DNA from: Filomicrobium sp.
Lineage (GTDB): Bacteria; Pseudomonadota; Alphaproteobacteria; Rhizobiales; Hyphomicrobiaceae
Direction of reading: 5' to 3'
Assembly (NCBI GenBank): GCA_017792465.1
Contig: CP051234.1
Span: 2,636,501 to 2,700,500 of the forward strand
Length of the DNA: 64,000 bases
In this document: piece by piece, positions 18,045-25,735 of the stretch
How positions within the stretch are numbered: position 1 is the stretch's first letter
Layout: the number at the start of each line of letters is the position of its first letter
Made by a program: the position numbers and the translations under genes
Notes under the pieces: generated by a model
What the model was told of the DNA's origin: nothing
The model's input: the letters and a program-made list of their open reading frames with translations, nothing else
The model's database searches: none

Positions 18045-18067
18045 TAGATGTATTGTTGACATATCTT
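18045..18067. promoter_or_regulatory. NsrR-like operator upstream of the 5-formyl-THF cyclo-ligase gene
   Basis: Half-sites TAGATGTATTG and TGACATATCTT in 11-1-11 spacing, matching the consensus at 8 and 6 of 11 positions. Its right half is part of the 22-bp exact repeat shared with the P460 promoter. It lies about 155 bp before ATG 18223. Confidence 0.45.
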
Positions 18068-18073
18068 ATTGCA
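18052..18073 (+). repeat. 22-bp exact repeat, copy 2
   Basis: Second copy of the sequence at 17317-17338. It overlaps the right half of the operator at 18045-18067 and includes a TTGACA hexamer. Confidence 0.9.
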
Positions 18074-18110
18074 GCGAGCAATCTTTCGTCAGGACTTGCA
18101 TTTTGGATTG

Positions 18111-18172
18111 CCTGCCAGAGCCAAGAGCAAGCGCACCGCGTGAAAGCTCAGGCTCTTGCCGGTCTGGCCAGG
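18111..18172 (+). other. Long hairpin before the cyclo-ligase gene, possible structured RNA
   Basis: The arms 18111-18128 and 18152-18172 pair in three helices (CCTG/CAGG, CCAGA/TCTGG, CAAGAGC/GCTCTTG) separated by small bulges; the loop is about 23 bases. In many proteobacteria the 6S RNA gene lies directly before the 5-formyl-THF cyclo-ligase gene, so 6S RNA or another small RNA is possible. The central bubble typical of 6S RNA could not be established by eye. The stretch is also open in one frame with no ATG start. Confidence 0.3.
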
Positions 18173-18222
18173 GAGTTCAGGTCGATCGGTCAACGGCCGG
18201 TTGCGCGAGAAGTCGAGGCGAG

Positions 18223-18933
18223 ATGGCTGACAGCTCATCATCAGAAGACGACAAGGCGGAAGGAACGTTCTCCTCTCCGCCGTGCTACATGCATGAATTC
18301 AATTCCGAACAGGCCGGTGCAAAGCCGGATGTCGCGCAAACCCGCGATGTCGCCCGGTGGCGTGCTGCCGAACGCAAACGCTTGATCGCGTTGCGCCTGG
18401 CGCTCCCATCCTCGGAACGCGCTCAACATTCACGCCTGGTCGCCGATGATCTTTATCGGCTTATCCCGATGAACGCCGACACGATTGTCAGCCTTTACTG
18501 GCCGTTCCGGGGCGAACCCGATTTGAGGCCCGTCATGCATTGGGCGCGGGCTGCAGGTCTGCGGGCGGCCTTGCCCGTCGTGGTGGCCAAAGGCCAACCG
18601 CTTGTGTTCCGGGACTGGACGCCTGAAAGCCGTTTCGAGCGCGGCGTCTGGAATATTCCTTTCCCCGCTGATGGCGACGTGGTCACTCCGAGCGTCGTCA
18701 TTGCACCGCTGGTGGGTTTTGATCCTGCTGGTTATCGGTTGGGTTACGGTGGCGGTTTTTTCGATCGGACGCTGGCTGGGATGTCAACGAAGCCGCTCGT
18801 CATCGGTGTCGGTCACCCGATGCAGCAGATCTCGACCATCTATCCACAACCGCACGACATTCCGATGGATTGGGTCGTTACCGGTCAAAGCCCGCCACGG
18901 CGCACCGCACGGGCCGGAGAGCATGAACAATGA
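18223..18933 (+). CDS. 5-formyltetrahydrofolate cyclo-ligase
   Basis: Converts 5-formyl-THF to 5,10-methenyl-THF with ATP in the cytosol, returning stored folate to one-carbon metabolism. The family signature GYGGGFFDRTLA is present, with WRAAERKRLIALRLAL at the start of the domain and PLVGFDPAGYRLGYG before the signature. ATG 18223 has GAGG just upstream; a later ATG at 18289 lacks a site. The start is therefore uncertain by about 22 residues, and the first 40 residues are not conserved-looking. Total length is 236 residues. Confidence 0.92.
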   Translation: MADSSSSEDDKAEGTFSSPPCYMHEFNSEQAGAKPDVAQTRDVARWRAAERKRLIALRLALPSSERAQHSRLVADDLYRLIPMNADTIVSLYWPFRGEPDLRPVMHWARAAGLRAALPVVVAKGQPLVFRDWTPESRFERGVWNIPFPADGDVVTPSVVIAPLVGFDPAGYRLGYGGGFFDRTLAGMSTKPLVIGVGHPMQQISTIYPQPHDIPMDWVVTGQSPPRRTARAGEHEQ

Positions 18934-19006
18934 GTGAGGGGCTCTGGTCACGACTACAAAAAGGCGCGGCCGCATTCACGAGTTCTGTTGAAAGCAACCG
19001 GCGTGG

Positions 19007-20059
19007 TCATTTCGCGACTACGCGATTTTTTCCCGACTGCTTGGCCTCATACAAGTTCTTATCGGCGCGCTCGATCAAATCATCCTTGGTTTCCTTCTTC
19101 GAAAGCTCAGCAACGCCAATAGAGGCTGTGACCTTACCAATAGGACGCCCAGATTTTGCATGGGTCCAATCGACAGAAGCCAATTGATTACGAATTTGCT
19201 CCAGCACCTTTTTTGCGTCGGAAAGCGTTGTTTCCGGCATTAGAACAGAAAACTCCTCGCCACCGTACCGCGCGGCCGTGTCGCGACCTTTCAGGTTATT
19301 CTTCAAGCTATCACCGACCCAGCGAATGATCCGATCACCAGACTGGTGGCCAAACTCGTCGTTTATCCGCTTGAAATTATCCAGGTCCAGCATTGCCAGG
19401 CAGAAAGGCGATCTTTTTTGATGGGCGACATCTATTTCGTGCACAATCCGCCGATCAAACCATTTTCTGTTTTTCAATTTCGAGAGGTCGTCGGTGTAAC
19501 TTTCCGCCCTAATCTCATCCAACTCAATCCGCAGCCCTTTTGCTTCGGCCTGCGCTTTTTTTAAACGCACATCCAATTGTTCAGCCATCGTCTTGATCGC
19601 GGCGTTTTCTTCAATCAATTTTTGAAAGTCAGGTCCTGGCTGTCGCAAGGAAGAATCAATTCTGTCGATGAGGGATTTTTGCTCCTTACTGACCGCGAGC
19701 GCGCTGTGAATGACTTCTATTGAAGCTGTGAGAATTGCGTCCAGGCTGCCTGCAATCCTCGCCAGGGGCGAAGAATTTGTCAGGGACATTGAGCCGCCCG
19801 GCTCTTTTGAAAAATTCAGCCGCGGCTCTAACAGCACGTAGAGCGCTGTCACGATTGAGGCTGCGATTAGAACAAAAGCCACTTGAGAAAGATCATTATA
19901 GCGGTACGAGAAGATTGAGCTGCCAGCAGGTCTGCTGGCGACCAATGCGAAAAGCGCAAGCAACTGCAACGATATTCCTGCAAATGAGAGCAGGGATGTC
20001 GGCCGATTTTTTTGCGATGAGTCTGACTCCGTCGCGGTCGACGAAAAATGTTTTGACAT
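19007..20059 (-). CDS. Membrane diguanylate cyclase (GGDEF)
   Basis: Makes c-di-GMP from two GTP. The active-site motif RYGGEEFSVL is intact, with the upstream DDLSKLKNRKWFDRR and LDLDNFKRINDEFGHQSGD. Two hydrophobic segments near the N-terminus (LLSFAGISLQLLALFALVAS and VAFVLIAASIVTALYVLL) anchor it in the inner membrane; a coiled segment (about 150-210) joins them to the catalytic domain. At the inhibitory site the residues before the motif read KGRD, so the usual arginine of RxxD is lysine and feedback inhibition may be weak. Start: ATG 20059 begins close to the first membrane helix; the frame is open to ATG 20143, which has no ribosome binding site. Confidence 0.9.
   Translation of the reverse strand: MSKHFSSTATESDSSQKNRPTSLLSFAGISLQLLALFALVASRPAGSSIFSYRYNDLSQVAFVLIAASIVTALYVLLEPRLNFSKEPGGSMSLTNSSPLARIAGSLDAILTASIEVIHSALAVSKEQKSLIDRIDSSLRQPGPDFQKLIEENAAIKTMAEQLDVRLKKAQAEAKGLRIELDEIRAESYTDDLSKLKNRKWFDRRIVHEIDVAHQKRSPFCLAMLDLDNFKRINDEFGHQSGDRIIRWVGDSLKNNLKGRDTAARYGGEEFSVLMPETTLSDAKKVLEQIRNQLASVDWTHAKSGRPIGKVTASIGVAELSKKETKDDLIERADKNLYEAKQSGKNRVVAK
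19012..19031 (+). terminator. Possible terminator after the cyclo-ligase gene
   Basis: Small 5-bp hairpin TCGCG-ACTA-CGCGA followed by six T, 79 bp after the cyclo-ligase stop. It lies inside the end of the convergent diguanylate cyclase gene, so it may be coincidental. Confidence 0.35.
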
Positions 20060-20143
20060 AGCCACTCTCTCGCTCACGTTGCGCTCCTCGCATTCAGCAA
20101 GGATCGGGCCCATCTTTTGACGTAGCTCCGTCGGACGCACCAT

Positions 20144-20971
20144 GGGGCAAAAGGTTTAATGCGGCCACTGACCAATGAGGCAGGATAATGCTGAGCCTCT
20201 TAGAGGCCAGATAACCATTCCCCTTCACACCTGACACGATGCGTTTAAGTACCTATACTGAGTTAAGACTAAATTGACGTAAATAGATTGCGGCAGCTTG
20301 CCAGGTAATTACTTTGTTTCGAATCCTTCAATAATCAAAAAACTCAGAAAATTACTGACGATTTGACATCCAAACACGTATGCAACGGTGCTGAATGGCG
20401 GGCGTGAGCTTTCTTCGTCAAACGGTGACCGCAATTGGTCCATCAGCCGCCACCGCTCCATTGGCCATAGCGTTGGCTCAGTGCCCAGATACGCCGAGGA
20501 TGTCGAGATAATCGTGCCCAACCGCCGCTTGAACGGGCCACAACGAGGCAAGCACCTATGCCTCGATCGTGGCAACGGTGGTTTGCAAGCATTCGGAATG
20601 ATGAAATATCGGCAAAAACTAATTTACAGCACGACTTGTATCGGAATCCTGTAATACTCTCCCTCAGACCATCAATGCGGGAGAATTAATCAAAATTAAT
20701 CTTCGCAAACCTTGATTCTGCAGATATCGAACATTCACATAACCTTCAAAAATCTCGCGGCCCTGTCATAATTCTGTTGAAATTGACCCGCAATTAACTA
20801 TAATTATGGCACCCTGTACTTGTAATTTTCTCAAATTCTACTTCCGGCTTTCCTCGTTAGGAACGCTTTGCGGAAGGCAGGCGCTCTTGTTCCTAGACCA
20901 CTGGGAGCACGCTTCGCGCATGGGAAAGAACGCGCTTACAAAATCGCGGTAGAAAAACAAAGAGACAAAGA
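20144..20971. other. Gene-poor AT-rich stretch
   Basis: Over 800 bp with only unconvincing short frames on both strands (20388-20654 plus; 20309-20575 minus). No HigB-type toxin gene is visible. The last 250 bp are AT-rich and contain the putative promoter of the HigA gene. It may hold decayed sequence. Confidence 0.4.
20777..20804 (+). promoter_or_regulatory. Candidate sigma-70 promoter
   Basis: TTGAAA (20777-20782), a 16-base spacer and TATAAT (20799-20804), about 168 bp before the HigA ATG. The match is good but the leader would be long. Confidence 0.4.
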
Positions 20972-21340
20972 ATGAAAGATCTTTGGGGGCGTGAAAGCTG
21001 CCCTCCCCATCCCGGCGAAATCCTGAAGGAAGACATCCTTCCTCATTACCAGATCACACGCAAAGACCTGGCCAAGCATCTAGGGATCTCAACACGCCGC
21101 CTGAGCGATCTCTTGCATGAACGTTGCGAAATCTCGCTGGATCTTGCCTTGCGGCTTGGGGCAGCATTCGGGCAGGGCGCGCACTTCTGGCTGGGTCTGC
21201 AGATGCAGCACAACCTGTGGCAAGCACGCCATCAGGACGTCAAAGTCCGACCCGTCCAGCGCAAGATGGAAAGGCGGTCTTGCAAGCCGGGGAAACTGCC
21301 AAAAGGAATTTTAATTTCCTCAGAAGTAAGGCTGTCTTAG
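20972..21340 (+). CDS. HigA-family antitoxin without a visible partner
   Basis: A 122-residue XRE-type protein with the HigA signature HPGEILKEDILPHY, a helix-turn-helix ITRKDLAKHLGISTRRLSDLLHER, and ALRLGAAFGQGAHFWLGLQMQ. In higBA modules the antitoxin binds and silences the RNA-cleaving toxin HigB and represses the operon. HigB is usually encoded just upstream; nothing like it is present in the 800 bp before this gene or after it. It may be an orphan regulator, or the remnant of a lost module. The C-terminal 35 residues are basic and not family-like. Confidence 0.85.
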   Translation: MKDLWGRESCPPHPGEILKEDILPHYQITRKDLAKHLGISTRRLSDLLHERCEISLDLALRLGAAFGQGAHFWLGLQMQHNLWQARHQDVKVRPVQRKMERRSCKPGKLPKGILISSEVRLS

Positions 21341-21388
21341 GTAGCCCCAAAGAATTCAGCTATCATGCGCCGCGCGCAGCCAGACGAA

Positions 21389-21442
21389 ACCTGAAAATCA
21401 GCCATCGAGTGACATGATCTTTGCTCGCCTCGCAGATTGGTG
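21389..21442 (+). repeat. Direct repeat, left copy (partial duplicate of the SDR gene start)
   Basis: 54 bp, 50 identical to 24778-24831. The right copy spans the start of the SDR gene: it includes its ATG and the codons for MIFARLADWW. The left copy keeps the ATG but the similarity ends abruptly. The two copies are 3389 bp apart and bracket the beta-barrel and coiled-coil genes. Confidence 0.85.
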
Positions 21443-21549
21443 TCGTATCGTATGCGGGCACTGCCCAGCGCACGCGTCGGATTGCGCCAATCGCCGTTTG
21501 CGATGTTATTCGGGGTTTTTGTCCAGGCTGACTCTTTGAGACCAGCTGT

Positions 21550-22965
21550 CTAGTTGAGGGAATAAATGAAGCCGAACTGGCCGGTCACGGACCAGTAATC
21601 TTCCGCAAAATCAGTCCTGGCAGAGATGTAGCTTTGGGTTTTGTCGGTCAGTGCGAAATCGACACCCGCCTTAGCAAAACCGCTGGTGTCCTCGTTGGAA
21701 AACTCGAACTTGGTGCCAGCGATGGTGAGATCGCTGTCAAAGTCGAACTGGTGGCGAATACCGCCATGTATGAACGGACGCAACTTCATGCCCTGCATGG
21801 CAATCTCAGTGAACAGCCGCATTTCGATTGAACCGGCAAAGACCTCCGTCTCGGCCGTCCCATAAGCTATGCCGAGAGTGTCGGTGTGGGCTTCGCTCCG
21901 CCCCTTCGACCAATCGAGCCGAGAGCGGAAATCCAGCCGGGTGGCGCCGCCCAGCGGTACGATCATTCCGGCAATTCCACCGACGACAATATCGTTGGTG
22001 TCGTATTCGGAACTCGCCGAAAGGACATGGTTCTTTACATCCGCGCGGCCCCAGCCACCGGACACGGCAACTGCACCATAGAAGTTGTCGTAAATGCCTA
22101 GACCATAAAGCCCGCCAGTCAATGAATCGACGCGTGCTTCTCCTGGCTCGGTGATACCAACGCTGCGTAGGGCACTGTTGGATTTGAAGTCGATGAAAGA
22201 GCGGCCGACGCCACCGAACGCACCGATCTTCACGGCGCCCTTCTTTAATCCGAGGGCATCGGTTACATCAAACAGCGTGCCGGGCATGACGTTATACTGC
22301 TTACTCTCGAAGCCCAACGCCTGACCGCTGCCGGTCAACGAGCTGACGCTATATCCGTCATGATCGACATAGCGGGCAGATACCGAGTTCCAGAAAACGC
22401 CCGTCGGGGCCGAATTATCCAGGTATCCAGCGGAGTTGAAAACAGGATCGGAAATTCCGCTTGCTCCGTCACCGCCACCTCCCGGATTACCAGCCGTACC
22501 CGGTAACCCAAAAACACCTCCGACGGGTGGCGCTATCAGCCCGATGGTGGAGTCTAGCGCGCTGTCGATCGTTCCAAAGATGTTCGACGTCAGTCGCTGG
22601 GTCGTTTCAGGCAAAAGACTGACCTGGGATAGCAAGCTCGGGACGATAACTTGGGTTGCGGTTGCGACCGTGTCAGTCGTGCTGCCGACAACGCTACCCA
22701 GTCCGCCACCACTAGGCGTGCTTAATATTGTTCCATTCGATAAAATCGTCGTGGTGCCGCCTGCGATGGGAATCGTAACGGTGGATCCTGGAATTGAAAT
22801 GACGGCAGATCCATTGGAGTCTGGCAACGTGATCGTTACGTCGTTCAGTTCAAGCTGGAGAATTTGCGCAGAAGCCGAGGTGCTCGCAAGGAAACATGCT
22901 GCGACCACAGACAGCGAGGCTAACATCGAACGCCGGGAGCTTCTCAACCCATTAAAAAAACTCAC
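21550..22965 (-). CDS. Autotransporter-like outer membrane beta-barrel protein
   Basis: A 471-residue protein with a signal peptide (about 1-33, cleavage after SASA), a Thr/Ser/Gly-rich passenger-like region (about 35-190, with an NPGGGGDGASG linker), and a C-terminal half with alternating beta strands ending in WSVTGQFGFIYSLN, as in autotransporter barrels. The passenger is short and has no recognisable enzyme domain, so it could be a surface adhesin or a simple porin-like barrel. It is monocistronic and lies in the 3.4-kb block between the direct repeats, divergent from the coiled-coil gene across a 348-bp gap. Confidence 0.78.
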   Translation of the reverse strand: MSFFNGLRSSRRSMLASLSVVAACFLASTSASAQILQLELNDVTITLPDSNGSAVISIPGSTVTIPIAGGTTTILSNGTILSTPSGGGLGSVVGSTTDTVATATQVIVPSLLSQVSLLPETTQRLTSNIFGTIDSALDSTIGLIAPPVGGVFGLPGTAGNPGGGGDGASGISDPVFNSAGYLDNSAPTGVFWNSVSARYVDHDGYSVSSLTGSGQALGFESKQYNVMPGTLFDVTDALGLKKGAVKIGAFGGVGRSFIDFKSNSALRSVGITEPGEARVDSLTGGLYGLGIYDNFYGAVAVSGGWGRADVKNHVLSASSEYDTNDIVVGGIAGMIVPLGGATRLDFRSRLDWSKGRSEAHTDTLGIAYGTAETEVFAGSIEMRLFTEIAMQGMKLRPFIHGGIRHQFDFDSDLTIAGTKFEFSNEDTSGFAKAGVDFALTDKTQSYISARTDFAEDYWSVTGQFGFIYSLN

Positions 22966-23313
22966 GACGCTACTCCCCGAACCGTCACCAGACTTAACGC
23001 ATGCGACTCAATTTTTAGGGAGGCGAAGCTGACGAAGTCAAGGTTGAACCAAGCCCGATATTCAACCCAGAAGGGGTCGTGTCAAATGTGCAGCATGGAC
23101 GCGGTCGCGGAGATAATTTGGAACTACACTGCCGGCGGGAGGTTGTGGTTGCACTGGTGGTCTAATGTCTCAAAACTTGCAGTCAAATAAGGCCATCCAC
23201 AGGGCATCAGACACATATATGACTTGAGTTGACTGGGACATTTCGATGGGGCCAACTGGGCTCTCGATGGGTTTGGCGTTGCCCGGCACAAGTTGCATAT
23301 CGATTAGCGGATA
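22966..23313. other. Divergent promoter region
   Basis: The 348 bp between the beta-barrel and coiled-coil genes has no convincing gene. It should contain both promoters; no clear consensus pair was recognised. Confidence 0.4.
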
Positions 23314-24567
23314 ATGAGCGTAAAGCTGATGACAGCGACGGGACTAGCAGTTGTGTTGCTGGCCGGGGGACTGGCGTCATCGAGCTGGGCCGGACAGGAC
23401 CAGTCGGCGCTTAGATTCGTCGAGACGAAACCGGCTGCACTGGCGTCCCAAGATACCTTCGTAGTCGAGATCGGGCTGAAGCAAGATCGCGCTTTCAGCC
23501 GACGGCGAGATTCTCATCGACAAGTCAAACAGGGGCAATTGAAATCCGATGCTTTTGGTTCGCAGAAGACGATAGGCTCTCGGGTAGACACGCTGTGGGA
23601 CACTCGCGGAAAGTTCGAGCCGTTGCGTGGTATCGCAGAGGCAAAAATTGTCTCCGTCGTTAGTGCTGAGAAGATCAGCGCGGACGAGGCAGGCACGATG
23701 ACTTCCGATTCAGGAGAAACCAATGCGGGCGCCGGGCTGACCACGTCAAAGAACAAAGGATCGGTCTCTGCTAACCGCGTCGGCGATGGCAGAATTGTCG
23801 AAAGCGAGCTGGCCGAACGCTCGGCGAATGAAGCTGTCCGCGATCAAGGGATTGCAGTTGCTCAAGCTGTTTCCGGCGAAGGCCCCGATACCGGTCAGAC
23901 CCAATCCGTTGAGGTTCAAACTTCTTCATCTGAAGTCGAAAAACAATATCAAGAGCTTCAGCCCGCCTATAGCGACCTGCAACGAGAGATTGATGCTCGC
24001 GATGAAGCCGTCGCGAGCGCGCAAGCCAAGCTCGCACAGCTCAATGCGCAGCTGAAACAGACACAAATCCGGCGTGGAGAATTAGTTGCTTCGCTCAACA
24101 AAGCACGACAGAGCAATGCTCTGGCCATCCAAGAAATCGAAATGAAGGATGCTGAAGTCGCGGAGCTCAAAGAGCGCATAGCCGAACTTGAGACGAGACT
24201 GAGCGATGAACTCTCCAGGTTTAATCAGCTGGAGAAGAATCTCGGTGCGGTCCTCGAACGGTTCGGCGAGAAACTGAAGGAGGCTGAGAAAAAGGCCGAT
24301 GAAGAAAAAGAAGCACGCCTCAAGGCGGAACGAATGCTTAAGGAACTGCGAAAGCGTTTGAAAAAGCGGCGTTCGTCGGCGATTTCAAAACAGGACGGTT
24401 CCCAAAGTGGCGACAAAACCAAGCGCCGAAAAACTTCCCGCTCGCAGAAAACGTCGCGCAAGCGCGCGAGCAAGCGCGCGAGCAAGCGCTCTGTTCCTTC
24501 CTCCGCCTCTAGCAAACGAGCGACGTCGGCACAGCAATCGAAAGCCGTGCTGACTGGAGGCCTTTAA
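23314..24567 (+). CDS. Exported coiled-coil protein with basic C-terminal tail
   Basis: A 417-residue protein of unknown function. A signal peptide (about 1-27, ending SSWA) is followed by a low-complexity region, a long coiled coil (about 205-350, with RISELETRLSDEL-like heptads and EKKADEEKEARLKAERML), and a very basic tail (about 350-405) with SRKRASKRASKRSV. A 12-base tandem repeat at about 24467-24490 encodes the repeated KRAS. The basic tail could bind peptidoglycan, LPS or nucleic acid (inference). ATG 23314 or 23329 could be the start. It lies within the repeat-bounded block, 235 bp before the SDR gene. Confidence 0.65.
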   Translation: MSVKLMTATGLAVVLLAGGLASSSWAGQDQSALRFVETKPAALASQDTFVVEIGLKQDRAFSRRRDSHRQVKQGQLKSDAFGSQKTIGSRVDTLWDTRGKFEPLRGIAEAKIVSVVSAEKISADEAGTMTSDSGETNAGAGLTTSKNKGSVSANRVGDGRIVESELAERSANEAVRDQGIAVAQAVSGEGPDTGQTQSVEVQTSSSEVEKQYQELQPAYSDLQREIDARDEAVASAQAKLAQLNAQLKQTQIRRGELVASLNKARQSNALAIQEIEMKDAEVAELKERIAELETRLSDELSRFNQLEKNLGAVLERFGEKLKEAEKKADEEKEARLKAERMLKELRKRLKKRRSSAISKQDGSQSGDKTKRRKTSRSQKTSRKRASKRASKRSVPSSASSKRATSAQQSKAVLTGGL

Positions 24568-24777
24568 AGCCGGACGCGTGAGACAAAAATATCGTTTAAA
24601 ACAAAGCGCCGCGAAACCAGCGCGTGCCTTTGTCAAAACACCGACTGTGCCTAGAGTAAGTTCCAAAACACGAGGGTCGAACCGAATACCTTACGGATCA
24701 TACTTCTATTGGAGTGAACACCGGCTTAGTCAGGTGCGAAGAATCCAGATAGTATTGGGCGCGAAGAGATAAATTTG

Positions 24778-24831
24778 ACCTGAGATTCAGCCATCGAGTG
24801 ACATGATATTTGCCCGCCTCGCAGATTGGTG
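24778..24831 (+). repeat. Direct repeat, right copy (start of the SDR gene)
   Basis: Right copy of the 54-bp imperfect repeat at 21389-21442 (50 of 54 identical). It covers the region just before and the first ten codons of the SDR gene, so this is presumably the source copy. Confidence 0.85.
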
Positions 24832-25735
24832 GATCAGCCGCCGGGCCAGACCCGAACCGGGCGCGATTAAAGCGGCCGCGTCGCTCCGACCGGCCATTGC
24901 CATCACGGGGGCGTCGCGCGGTATCGGCTTTGAGATTGCCAAGCAGTTTGCGGCCCCTGACCGGGCCGTTTTGCTTATTGCACGCGACAGCGATGAACTC
25001 GCGCTGGCGGCCCAGAAGCTCTCTGCTGCAAAGTCAGGAGCCAAGGTGCTGAGCCTGAGCCTCGATGTCACCTGCCTCGATGCGGGAGAAGAAATCGACA
25101 AAGCGCTTGCCGCCGAGGGATGTTATCTCGACATCCTCGTCAACAATGCGGGCTTTGGGCTCTCAGGAGATTTCAGCGATCAGCCGCCGGAACGGATCGA
25201 TCAGCTGGTTGCGCTCAACATCGCCGCGGTGACGAGGCTGACCCGCCATGCGCTGCCCGGCATGCTGGCACGGGGCCGGGGCGGCATCCTCAACATTGCC
25301 TCGCTCGCCGGACTGATGCCGGGGCCTTATCAGGCCGCCTATTACGCGAGCAAAGCCTATGTGGTTTCGCTAACAAGGGCCGTCGCTGCAGAAACTGCGG
25401 GCCGCGGTGTGAGAATTTGCAGCGCGCTGCCAGGGCCGGTCGAAACCAGCATCCATGCCGATATGGGCGCCAACAATGCACTTTACCGCTACGTGATGCC
25501 CTCGCTGACGCCAGATGCGGCGGCGCGAAGCATCTATCGAGGCTATAGCCTGGGGCATGCCCTCATTGTGCCTGGAATTGGCAATTTTCTCGTTAGTCGC
25601 TTCGTCAGTTTTGTTCCCTATGCTCTACTGGTGCCGGTCGTCGGGCTGTTGCTTTGGCCGGGCCAGCAATCAAGGGCCAAGCCTCGGCCCGGTGAGAACG
25701 CTAAACAGGACCTGCAAAACGAAAAAGTCCCATGA
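24803..25735 (+). CDS. Short-chain dehydrogenase/reductase with C-terminal membrane segment
   Basis: A 310-residue classical SDR. Cofactor motif TGASRGIG (about 34-41), NNAG, the catalytic serine in NIASLAG, and the YYASK tyrosine-lysine pair are all present. A hydrophobic C-terminal stretch (about 270-293, FVPYALLVPVVGLLLWPG) suggests membrane attachment, as in lipid-acting SDRs. The substrate is unknown. The stop overlaps the start of the glutamine amidotransferase gene (ATGA), so the two are translationally coupled. The first 10 codons are duplicated at 21411-21442. Confidence 0.9.
   Translation: MIFARLADWWISRRARPEPGAIKAAASLRPAIAITGASRGIGFEIAKQFAAPDRAVLLIARDSDELALAAQKLSAAKSGAKVLSLSLDVTCLDAGEEIDKALAAEGCYLDILVNNAGFGLSGDFSDQPPERIDQLVALNIAAVTRLTRHALPGMLARGRGGILNIASLAGLMPGPYQAAYYASKAYVVSLTRAVAAETAGRGVRICSALPGPVETSIHADMGANNALYRYVMPSLTPDAAARSIYRGYSLGHALIVPGIGNFLVSRFVSFVPYALLVPVVGLLLWPGQQSRAKPRPGENAKQDLQNEKVP

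Noticed and set aside
18016-18222. Upstream extension of the cyclo-ligase frame to a TTG at 18016, and a second frame from a TTG at 18053
   Set aside because: Both would run through the NsrR-like operator and the 22-bp repeat, have no ribosome binding site, and the extension has no family-like residues.
20144-20971. Search for a HigB toxin gene
   Set aside because: None of the short frames (20309-20575 minus, 20388-20654 plus) has HigB motifs or a ribosome binding site.
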